A stretch of DNA of 5,569 nt from Candidatus Kaiserbacteria bacterium (GCA_026985835.1 JALSPS010000006.1:1-5569), one strand, 5' to 3'; positions 1-5,531 are shown, numbered from the stretch's first letter. Program-made: numbers and translations. Notes: generated by a model from the sequence alone, not told the origin.

Positions 1-1419
1 TCCGATAAAAAAGAAAATACGCGGAATTTAGAAGAGAGTTCGGATGAGAAACCTGATGAGAATCATCATAATTCAGGCATAGGCAATATATTTAATGTTA
101 CTCCGTCCACAATACAGGACATTAAAGCCATAGATAATTCACATAACGAAAATAGAGATACAAAAAATATACCTGCTGTTAATCGCGATTTTTTAGAAGC
201 TGGAGAGAGAATAATAACAACAAAGATTCAAGATGCGACAAATAATTTGAGAAAACCGAATAAAGATTTATTTGAAGAAACTGCAAAGTCATTTAGATTT
301 ACCAGAATTAAGGCCGAAAAATTAAAGAGAGAGGCGCATCAATCTGTATTGGAAGGAGTTAATGATATTGTCAAAAAAATTGATTCAGATATTGTAACGA
401 AAATAGAAAAGGCACCAAGTGTCATTAAGACTCAAATTGATGTAAGAAAAGACAGAGGGGCTGATGTATCCAAGTATAAATCAAATAGAAATATAAAGGA
501 AAGATTTGAGGTTATTAAAAATCGTCTTGAGCACAAAACCAAGCAAACTGAAAAATATATAAATACCGTTGTTGAGTCTACGGTAAAAGGAGAGACTTCT
601 CCAGAAGCTGTTAATGTGGTTGTTTTATCATCTCTAAATGATGTAAAAAAGATTGTAAAAGAACAAACGGGAATTGAGGTTAATATAGATGAAACTTCAA
701 GAAAGGTTGTCTCAAAAATTGAAAAGCAAACAAAAGAGTTTAAAGAACAGCTAAAATCTTTTTCTCAAAGAGACGGATTGGATTTGTATCGCGATTCTGA
801 TGGAGATGGAGTTTCTGACTACGATGAAAAAAATATATATTTTACGGATCCAAATAATGCGCATACGGCAGGCGCTCCGTTAACGGACGGGGAGTTAATT
901 TTACTTGGCCTTGATGTTCATTCTCAAAAACTTGAACCTGTTCCTGTTGAGTCGCCTATAAGCGCAGGTGCTGTTTCAAAAGATATATATGAAGTTAATA
1001 AAATTGAACCAAAAAAAGAAGGCATTGTATTTGAGGGTAAAGCGCTCCCAAATTCATTTGTTACGCTTTTTATTTACTCAACACCTATTGTTGTAACCGT
1101 AAAAACAGATACATCCGGAAAGTGGAGCTACACCCTAAAAAAGGAGTTACCGGATGGAAATCATACACTCTATACCGCATCAGTTGATAATTCTGGAAAA
1201 ATTCTGGCAAGAAGTCCAAAGGTCCCGTTTGTAAAGACTGCCGAAGCTGTTGACTTCACTCCGCTTGTTCCAAGGGCTACGCCAAAGTCAAAAATATCAG
1301 TTTTTAAAGAAAATGCGCTGATAACATCTGTTTTATTATTTGGCTTCTTTATATTACTTGTTATATCGGTTCTTGGTTTTTGGAAGATAAAAACAGTTGG
1401 AGATGAACAAAATAATTAA
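1..1419 (+). CDS. Surface protein with TSP3-like calcium motif, Ig-like domain and C-terminal membrane anchor (5' end missing)
   Basis: The frame is open from base 1 without a stop, so the gene enters from the left; 472 residues are visible. Residues 1-80 are hydrophilic and rich in N, D and E; residues 80-255 are charged, K/E-rich and probably largely helical or coiled-coil. Residues 265-276 (DSDGDGVSDYDE), followed by FTDPNN, form a thrombospondin type 3-like calcium-binding motif. Residues about 338-412 read as a bacterial Ig-like domain (TDTSGKWSYTL, then LPDGNHTLYTA). Residues about 439-460 form one hydrophobic helix followed by a short tail (WKIKTVGDEQNN). This suggests a large extracellular part held by a C-terminal anchor. 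No LPXTG motif is seen. The last 17 nt overlap the downstream histidine kinase, so co-translation is likely. The domains are clear, but the exact role (adhesin, sensor partner or envelope protein) is unknown. A TTG at 247 could be read as a start, but coding-like sequence continues upstream of it. Confidence 0.8.
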   Translation, partial: SDKKENTRNLEESSDEKPDENHHNSGIGNIFNVTPSTIQDIKAIDNSHNENRDTKNIPAVNRDFLEAGERIITTKIQDATNNLRKPNKDLFEETAKSFRFTRIKAEKLKREAHQSVLEGVNDIVKKIDSDIVTKIEKAPSVIKTQIDVRKDRGADVSKYKSNRNIKERFEVIKNRLEHKTKQTEKYINTVVESTVKGETSPEAVNVVVLSSLNDVKKIVKEQTGIEVNIDETSRKVVSKIEKQTKEFKEQLKSFSQRDGLDLYRDSDGDGVSDYDEKNIYFTDPNNAHTAGAPLTDGELILLGLDVHSQKLEPVPVESPISAGAVSKDIYEVNKIEPKKEGIVFEGKALPNSFVTLFIYSTPIVVTVKTDTSGKWSYTLKKELPDGNHTLYTASVDNSGKILARSPKVPFVKTAEAVDFTPLVPRATPKSKISVFKENALITSVLLFGFFILLVISVLGFWKIKTVGDEQNN

Positions 1420-2794
1420 AACCTTTAAATTTGGTTTGCGTCAATTCGTTGAGCATCCACAACTTTGGTTAACTGTTCTTGTAACCGTTTCTATTTTTTT
1501 CTCATACCTCTATATTGCAAATAGATTTATAACAATTGCAAAAAATGCGCAGGAAGAACTTGTTAATGTGAGGGTGGGGGCGCTTCAGGATGCATTTGCT
1601 CCGCTTGCGAGTATATTATTTAATAAAAAAGAGGTTTTGCGAGAACATATTCATGAAATTGCAAATTTAAATCCTACCATACAAAATTTTTTTATAGTGA
1701 AAAAAGACACATCTTCTAATAGATGGAAAATAATTACGGCTCTTGATAAGAAAAAAGAAGGAACCGATTTGCTTGAATATAATTTGATTTTGGATTTGGC
1801 AAGCGCGAAGCCGGGGAACTCATTTACTCGTGAGCTTCAGATTGGAGATGATAGATTTTTTGAAACAGCAAGGGCTATTGTGAATAATAATGGCGAGCTA
1901 CTAGGAGTGGCGGTTACGAGACAAAGTATGAGTGAGGCTGATAAAAAAATAAGTCAAGATATACAAAAAAGCATCTTGGTACTTTTAATTATTCTACTAT
2001 TTTTACTCCTTTTATTTTTTAGACATGCAAGAATCATAGATTACACGGTACTTTATAAAAAACTTAAAGAGATTGATAAAATGAAAGATGATTTCGTTTC
2101 AATGGCAAGCCATGAATTGAGAACCCCACTTACCGCAATAAGGGGTTATGTTGATATATTAAAAGGGCAAAATGAGGTAACCTCAGAAATTGGATCAAAA
2201 GCGCTTGGAAGAATAGATATCTCAGCGCAAGAACTTGATCAACTGATTGCGGATATTTTAGATGTCTCAAGAATAGAACAAGGGAGATTATCTTATAAAA
2301 TGGAGAAAATAAATCCAAAAGATGTTTTACAAAGAGTTATAGACTCTCTTACAAGACCAGCTGAAGAAAAAGGATTGAAATTAAACCTTAAAATTGAAGA
2401 TGGGCTATTTGTCTTTGTTGACCCCGGTAGATTGCGTCAGGTTCTTGTTAATATAGTAGGTAATGCGGTTAAGTATACTCCAAAGGGTAAGATTGATGTT
2501 TCAATGAAGAGGGTCGGAAATGAAGTTGTTTTCAAAGTTTCAGATACCGGTCTTGGTATGAGCGCAGAAGATCTCTCTCATTTATTTGAGAAATTTTGGA
2601 GGTCTGGTGATTCAGCTGTTCGTAAACAAAAAGGAACCGGTCTTGGTATGTGGATTACAAAACAGATTGTGGAAGAAATGGGTGGAGTTATTGATGTGCA
2701 ATCAATAAAAAATGTTGGAACTCATTTTACCGTTAAATTTCCAATTGCAAAATCAAAAGAAACAAAAAAGCTTGAGACTGATGATGAATTATGA
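1403..2794 (+). CDS. Membrane sensor histidine kinase
   Basis: This 463-residue protein is an orthodox HisKA/HATPase_c sensor kinase that should autophosphorylate on histidine and pass phosphate to a response regulator; none is encoded in the window. Numbered from ATG 1403: TM1 about 22-42; an extracytoplasmic region about 43-188 whose pattern (ending RAIVNNNGELLGVAVTRQSM) looks like a Cache/PAS-like sensor; TM2 about 190-206; H-box SMASHELRTPLTAI with phospho-acceptor His237; N-box with Asn350 and Asn354 (NIVGNAVKYT); G1 box SDTGLGM at 380-386; F-box LFEKFWRS at 394-401; G2 box KGTGLGMWI at 410-418. All catalytic boxes are intact. A TTG at 1397 would add two residues; ATG was preferred. The start overlaps the end of the surface protein gene by 17 nt, implying a shared transcript and possibly shared function. 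The ligand cannot be read from sequence. The tail after about residue 450 is short and charged. Confidence 0.93.
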   Translation: MNKIIKTFKFGLRQFVEHPQLWLTVLVTVSIFFSYLYIANRFITIAKNAQEELVNVRVGALQDAFAPLASILFNKKEVLREHIHEIANLNPTIQNFFIVKKDTSSNRWKIITALDKKKEGTDLLEYNLILDLASAKPGNSFTRELQIGDDRFFETARAIVNNNGELLGVAVTRQSMSEADKKISQDIQKSILVLLIILLFLLLLFFRHARIIDYTVLYKKLKEIDKMKDDFVSMASHELRTPLTAIRGYVDILKGQNEVTSEIGSKALGRIDISAQELDQLIADILDVSRIEQGRLSYKMEKINPKDVLQRVIDSLTRPAEEKGLKLNLKIEDGLFVFVDPGRLRQVLVNIVGNAVKYTPKGKIDVSMKRVGNEVVFKVSDTGLGMSAEDLSHLFEKFWRSGDSAVRKQKGTGLGMWITKQIVEEMGGVIDVQSIKNVGTHFTVKFPIAKSKETKKLETDDEL

Positions 2795-2795
2795 T
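2790..2795 (+). promoter_or_regulatory. Probable -10 element of the rplJL promoter
   Basis: TATGAT matches five of six bases of the -10 consensus and overlaps the kinase TGA stop codon. It predicts a transcript start near 2802, just before the first paired base of the L10 leader at 2810, which is the expected arrangement. No convincing -35 sits 16-18 nt upstream (AAAGCT at 2767-2772). A TTGAGA at 2773-2778 is only 11 nt away, which is too close. The rplJL genes could also be reached by readthrough from the kinase, since no terminator separates them. Confidence 0.45.
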
Positions 2796-2809
2796 ACATT
2801 TGCATCACT

Positions 2810-2868
2810 CAGGCTAAAGACAGTGAGCAGGACTTTGTCCGTCAGACTTACCGAGGTCGATCTGCCTG
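2810..2868 (+). promoter_or_regulatory. Ribosomal protein L10 leader (autoregulatory mRNA structure)
   Basis: The RNA folds into nested stems: CAGGC 2810-2814 with GCCTG 2864-2868; GAC 2819-2821 with GUC 2856-2858; GUGAG 2823-2827 with CUUAC 2847-2851 (one G-U pair); and an apical GGAC 2830-2833 / GUCC 2837-2840 hairpin with a UUU loop. The asymmetric internal loops and the CUAAAGACAG and ACCGAGGU segments match my recollection of the L10 leader family, in which the L10-(L12)n complex binds its own mRNA and represses expression. Position, directly upstream of rplJ, agrees. The pairing is seen directly; regulation is inferred from the family. Confidence 0.8.
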
Positions 2869-2878
2869 TTTTATAAGT

Positions 2879-2901
2879 GTCTCAATTAGTTTAGTTGAGA
2901 C
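2879..2901 (+). promoter_or_regulatory. Hairpin between the L10 leader and the rplJ start
   Basis: GTCTCAA 2879-2885 pairs perfectly with TTGAGAC 2895-2901. The stem can extend inward by one G-U and two A-U pairs to leave a three-base loop (2889-2891), giving about 10 bp. No T-run follows, so it is not a normal intrinsic terminator. Lying 18 nt before the rplJ ATG, it could affect ribosome access, mRNA processing or stability, or be the expression-platform part of the leader. The role is inferred. Confidence 0.55.
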
Positions 2902-2919
2902 GAGTATATTAAAATTATT

Positions 2920-3414
2920 ATGGCAAAATCAAAAGAGCAAAAGAAGGAAATTCTTGCTCGAATAGAATCATCCATCAAAGATTCGGCATCAACGGTTTTT
3001 GTGCACTTTACCGGTGTGTCTGTTGGTGAAGAAACAGAGATGAGACGAACTCTTAAAGAGCATGGATTGAATTATTTTGTAGCAAAAAAAACCTTGATAA
3101 AAAGAGCTTTTAACTCTCTTTCAATAAAAGGAGATGCTCCAGAACTTGAGGGAGAAATTGCTATAGCTTACGGTACGGATGACCCAACGGCTCCGGCACG
3201 TGAAATTTATACATTTGTCAAAAAACATAAAGATAAAATTTCCATTGTTGGCGGGATCTATGAGGGGTCATTCAAAGATCAAGAAGGGATGAATGAAATA
3301 GCCACAATTCCACCTATTGAGGTTTTGCGTGGTATGTTTGTGAATGTGATAAATTCGCCTATTGCTGGATTTGTTAGAGCGCTAGATCAAATAGCGCAAG
3401 CAAAAGAAAATTAA
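2920..3414 (+). CDS. rplJ: 50S ribosomal protein L10
   Basis: L10 is the base of the ribosomal stalk: its N-terminal domain binds 23S rRNA together with L11, and its C-terminal helix carries L7/L12 dimers that recruit translation factors. The 164-residue length is normal for bacterial L10. Recognisable elements are the N-terminal helix ([20 protein letters not shown]), the strand [10 protein letters not shown], the conserved [10 protein letters not shown] segment (residues 55-64, family pattern K-x-T-L-x-x-x-A) and the C-terminal stalk helix ending [14 protein letters not shown]. The helix length suggests two L12 dimers per L10, as in E. coli, though this is an estimate. The start ATG lacks a Shine-Dalgarno sequence and is preceded by AAAATTATT. 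The gene is first in an rplJ-rplL operon behind an L10 leader, so feedback by its own product is expected. rplK and rplA are not immediately upstream, unlike in many bacteria. Confidence 0.97.
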   Translation: MAKSKEQKKEILARIESSIKDSASTVFVHFTGVSVGEETEMRRTLKEHGLNYFVAKKTLIKRAFNSLSIKGDAPELEGEIAIAYGTDDPTAPAREIYTFVKKHKDKISIVGGIYEGSFKDQEGMNEIATIPPIEVLRGMFVNVINSPIAGFVRALDQIAQAKEN

Positions 3415-3436
3415 TTATAAGTTTAATAAATTGATT

Positions 3437-4003
3437 ATGACTGAAGAAAAAAAAGATGATACTGTAGTTGAAGAAGCTACAGATGAAAGTACAAAAGAAG
3501 AAAAAAAGGATGATGTTGCAACTGAAGAAGTTGCAACCGAAGGCGCAAAAGAAGAAAAACAAGAAGAAGTTGCTAAAGATGATTCTCCTGAAGATAAATC
3601 CGATGATTCCGATGATTCTGAGGAAGTTGAAGTTCCTGAGGAATTCAAAGCTCTTGTTGAGCAAATTGAGAATATGAGTGTTCTTGAATTGCACAGCCTT
3701 GTAAAATTACTTGAAAAGAAGTTCGGTGTTTCAGCGGCAGCTGTTGCAGTTGCCGGAGGAGCGGGAGCCGGAGATGCCGGAGGTGAAGAAAAGAGTGATT
3801 TTGAAGTTGTGTTATCAAGCTTTGGCGATAAAAAGATTGCCGTTATCAAAGTAGTGAAAGAAATTCTTGGACTTGGTCTAAAAGAAGCAAAAGAGTTGGT
3901 TGAAGGCGCTCCAACAGCTCTTAAAGCAGGTGTTAAAAAAGAGGAGGCCGAAGAATGGAAAACAAAACTTGAAGAAGCCGGAGCGACGGTGGAGCTCAAG
4001 TAA
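3437..4003 (+). CDS. rplL: 50S ribosomal protein L7/L12 with acidic N-terminal extension
   Basis: This is the stalk protein that binds L10 as dimers and contacts elongation and initiation factors. From ATG 3437 it is 188 residues; typical family length is about 120-130. Residues 2-67 are a low-complexity acidic stretch made almost only of E, D, K, T, V, S and A. The normal protein then follows: dimerisation/L10-binding domain about 68-102 ([29 protein letters not shown]), Ala/Gly hinge about 100-118, and the globular C-terminal domain about 119-188 with [20 protein letters not shown] and the highly conserved [15 protein letters not shown] factor-binding helix region, ending GATVELK. No ATG, GTG or TTG occurs in frame between 3440 and 3650, so the extension must be translated if the core is. 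It starts 22 nt after rplJ, with no Shine-Dalgarno sequence. A TTG at 3431 is an unlikely alternative start. rpoB does not follow; a terminator does. Confidence 0.95.
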   Translation: MTEEKKDDTVVEEATDESTKEEKKDDVATEEVATEGAKEEKQEEVAKDDSPEDKSDDSDDSEEVEVPEEFKALVEQIENMSVLELHSLVKLLEKKFGVSAAAVAVAGGAGAGDAGGEEKSDFEVVLSSFGDKKIAVIKVVKEILGLGLKEAKELVEGAPTALKAGVKKEEAEEWKTKLEEAGATVELK

Positions 4004-4007
4004 TAAT

Positions 4008-4057
4008 TATATAACAAAAAACAAGCTCGCTATGGCGAGCTTGTTTTTTGTTATATA
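4008..4057 (+). terminator. Strong intrinsic terminator of the rplJL operon
   Basis: A perfect 23-bp inverted repeat (arms 4008-4030 and 4035-4057, loop TATG) starts five bases after the rplL stop codon. The core is CAAGCTCGC/GCGAGCTTG, with an A-run before it and TTGTTTTTTG after it, so it has terminator form on both strands. It isolates rplJL from the gene at 4094, whose -35 element begins two bases downstream. Confidence 0.93.
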
Positions 4058-4058
4058 T

Positions 4059-4086
4059 TTGAGTTATTTTTTAATTTAAGTATAAT
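4059..4086 (+). promoter_or_regulatory. Near-consensus promoter giving a leaderless mRNA
   Basis: TTGAGT (4059-4064; four of six match TTGACA) lies 16 nt before a perfect TATAAT (4081-4086). The expected start point, about seven bases after the -10, is 4092-4094, the same place as the ATG at 4094. The transcript should therefore have no or almost no 5' leader. Confidence 0.75.
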
Positions 4087-4093
4087 TTTAAAA

Positions 4094-4675
4094 ATGATAG
4101 AAATTTTGAGTAAAATTTTTGGAAGTTCCGTGCGTGTTAAATTAATGCGTATGTTCTTGGTAAATAAAAACAAGCAATTTTTATTTGATGAAATTACAAA
4201 ATTATTAAGAACAAAAAAAGAAACTCTTAAAAAAGAATTAAATCTTCTTGTAAAAACAGGCTTTATAAAACCCAATGGGACAGGAAAGAAAAAAACTTAC
4301 GAATTAAATAAAAATTTTCAGTATTATGCGCAATTTGAAAATTTACTTCTCTCTCCTGATGAATCAGAAATCGGAACGATAAAGAAAAAAATATCATCTC
4401 TCGGAAGAGTAAAACTTTTGGTTTTATCCGGCGCGTTTACTTCTATTGATCCGGAGACAGATATTGATATTTTAATTGTTGGAAATTTTTCAAATACACG
4501 CAAACTTGAGAAGCTTATAAGTGAAATAGAAGCGGATTTTGGCAAAGAGCTCAGATATGCGCATTTCTCACTTGCAGATTTTAGATATAGGATGGATATT
4601 TATGACAAATTGTTGAGAAATGTATTTGAATATCCTCATCAAATTTTGATTGATAAAATAAATTACTTTAAATAA
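4094..4675 (+). CDS. Winged-helix / nucleotidyltransferase-fold putative transcriptional regulator
   Basis: This 193-residue soluble protein has two parts. Residues about 8-75 (SSVRVKLMRMF at 11-21, then a helix-turn-helix region with LRTKKETLKKELNLLVKTGFI and a Lys-rich wing before KTYELN) look like an ArsR/MarR-type winged helix. Residues about 97-193 resemble a minimal nucleotidyltransferase (MNT-like) fold: SGAFTSIDPETDIDILIVG at 112-130 corresponds to the GS-x(n)-D-x-D motif, then GKELRYAHFSLADFRYRMDIYDKLLR and YPHQILIDKI. The canonical Ser after Gly is Ala, and no clear third acidic residue is seen, so catalysis is doubtful although Asp123 and Asp125 remain. I recognise this architecture from many CPR genomes, where it is annotated as hypothetical or a transcriptional regulator. 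It could bind DNA, possibly autoregulating. The start is fixed by the promoter: the ATG sits at the predicted transcript start. It is transcribed alone after a strong terminator. Confidence 0.85.
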   Translation: MIEILSKIFGSSVRVKLMRMFLVNKNKQFLFDEITKLLRTKKETLKKELNLLVKTGFIKPNGTGKKKTYELNKNFQYYAQFENLLLSPDESEIGTIKKKISSLGRVKLLVLSGAFTSIDPETDIDILIVGNFSNTRKLEKLISEIEADFGKELRYAHFSLADFRYRMDIYDKLLRNVFEYPHQILIDKINYFK

Positions 4676-4678
4676 TAA

Positions 4679-4704
4679 GTATCTGTGGATAAATACAATT
4701 TTTT
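4679..4704 (+). terminator. Weak possible terminator after the winged-helix gene
   Basis: GTATC 4679-4683 can pair with GATA 4688-4691 or, in register with ATAC 4693-4696, with outer bases; a run of six T follows at 4699-4704. The stem is short and A/T-rich, so termination would be inefficient. The same bases contain a DnaA-box 9-mer (4684-4692). Confidence 0.25.
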
Positions 4705-4716
4705 ATTCTCAAATAA

Positions 4717-4725
4717 TGTTAAAAT
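4717..4725 (+). promoter_or_regulatory. Possible extended -10 promoter of the channel-like gene
   Basis: TGTTAAAAT has the TGn-TAnAAT form of an extended -10 element (TAAAAT at 4720-4725), which can work without a good -35; none is visible. It predicts a start near 4732, leaving a leader of about 89 nt. A competing -10, TATAAA at 4798-4803, would give a leader of only about 11 nt. Confidence 0.35.
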
Positions 4726-4731
4726 TATAGG

Positions 4732-4785
4732 AGTCGCAAGTTAGGTCGAGTGCATTTTTGCAAAGCGACTAATGGGCTTGTCCCA
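4732..4785 (+). promoter_or_regulatory. Structured 5' leader of the channel-like gene, family unknown
   Basis: AGTCGC 4732-4737 pairs perfectly with GCGACT 4765-4770, enclosing a TGCA-TTTT-TGCA hairpin (4751-4762). A second hairpin, TGGG 4773-4776 / CCCA 4782-4785, follows directly. GTCG at 4745-4748 could pair instead with CGAC at 4766-4769, giving an alternative fold. No known riboswitch class is recognised. It could be a regulatory RNA, a protein-binding site or chance folding. Confidence 0.4.
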
Positions 4786-4820
4786 AAACTTTATTAATAT
4801 AAACCTAGGTAATAATTATT

Positions 4821-5510
4821 ATGTTAATGCAAACAGCAGATGTATTCACACAGTCTTTTGTTCTTGTGTGGAGAAACTTCTTCGCTTTTTTACCTGTTTT
4901 ATTTGTTGCGCTAATTGTCCTCACGTTAGGGTGGTTACTCGGCGCAATTCTGGGTAAAATCGTAAAACAACTTGTGGACACCTTGAAGGTGGATAATGTT
5001 ATTAAAAGCGCAGGTATTGATGAAATTGCAAATCGCAGCGGGTTTAAATTTTCTGCAGGCGGGCTTTTGGGCTGGCTTGTAAAATGGCTCGTTATTACGG
5101 TTTCTTTTGTTACTGCACTTGAAATACTTGGATTAACTCAAGTTACTGACTTTATGTACAGTACTGTACTTATGTTTGTTCCGAAAGTCATAGTTGCCGT
5201 GCTAATTTTACTCGTTGCGGTTGTATTGGCTGAATTCGTAAGAGATGTCATCATAGGAGCAGCTCGTACTGCTGGAATACATGGAGCAAACTTCCTTGGA
5301 AGTCTTGCAAAGTGGGCAATTTGGATTTTTGCTTTTATCGCAGCGCTTGGTCAGCTTGATGTTGCCACAGCATTTTTGCAAACATTGTTTGGAGGATTTG
5401 TTATTGCGGTATCTCTGGCATTTGGATTGGCCTTTGGGCTTGGAGGTAGAGATGCGGCAGCAGACTTCATTCAAAAAATGAAAAGAGAAGTAAAATCAGA
5501 TCGAGATTAA
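4821..5510 (+). CDS. Mechanosensitive-channel-related membrane protein (conserved TM-helix family)
   Basis: This 229-residue integral membrane protein has five predicted hydrophobic helices: about 20-44, 82-104, 115-143, 158-177 and 186-208. The last one, FGGFVIAVSLAFGLAFGLGGRDAAADFIQ, and the earlier pair GWLLGAILGKIVKQLVDTL and LAEFVRDVIIGAAR, show the two related repeats typical of the 'conserved TM helix' family (CmpX-like proteins, distant from MscS). The region after the last helix is only about 20 charged residues, so the cytoplasmic beta domain of true MscS is absent. A role in membrane tension, small-solute leak or envelope sensing is inferred from relatives only. ATG 4821 and ATG 4827 are both possible starts, differing by two residues; the upstream AATAATTATT resembles the region before rplJ and favours 4821. 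A weak AGG (4807-4809) is the only Shine-Dalgarno-like match. The gene is followed by its own terminator. Confidence 0.85.
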   Translation: MLMQTADVFTQSFVLVWRNFFAFLPVLFVALIVLTLGWLLGAILGKIVKQLVDTLKVDNVIKSAGIDEIANRSGFKFSAGGLLGWLVKWLVITVSFVTALEILGLTQVTDFMYSTVLMFVPKVIVAVLILLVAVVLAEFVRDVIIGAARTAGIHGANFLGSLAKWAIWIFAFIAALGQLDVATAFLQTLFGGFVIAVSLAFGLAFGLGGRDAAADFIQKMKREVKSDRD

Positions 5511-5531
5511 TTTCAATCTGAGAGTATACTC

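Noticed and set aside
247..249. TTG as the true start of the surface protein
   Set aside because: The frame is open from base 1 and the upstream 82 codons look coding; there is no promoter or ribosome-binding signal before the TTG.
2792..2965. Recoded TGA (glycine code 25) extending the kinase
   Set aside because: The frame stays open for 57 codons after TGA, but this overlaps the L10 leader and rplJ. No internal TGA is seen in the other genes, and glycines are encoded by GGN codons.
3468..3677. Lys-rich frame inside the L12 extension as a separate small basic protein
   Set aside because: It is an out-of-frame reading of the same GAA-rich repeats, with no start signal of its own.
3415..4017. 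Long antisense open frame opposite rplL
   Set aside because: It is a Ser/Phe-rich shadow created by the GAA/GAT-rich acidic extension and conserved L12 codons.
4798..4803. TATAAA as the main promoter of the channel-like gene
   Set aside because: The only -35-like match (TTGTCC at 4778-4783) is 14 nt away, too close. It is kept only as an alternative to the extended -10 upstream.
4772..4957. Small upstream ORF overlapping the channel-like gene
   Set aside because: It starts within the structured leader, has no signal of its own and runs out of frame through strongly conserved coding sequence.
5208..5474. Antisense frame in the channel-like gene
   Set aside because: It is a Cys/Ser/Lys-rich translation opposite a clear membrane protein gene, without promoter or family resemblance.
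5522..5531. GAGTATACTC palindrome as an operator
   Set aside because: It lies after the stop codon and just before the terminator; a 10-bp palindrome there is not enough to claim a binding site.
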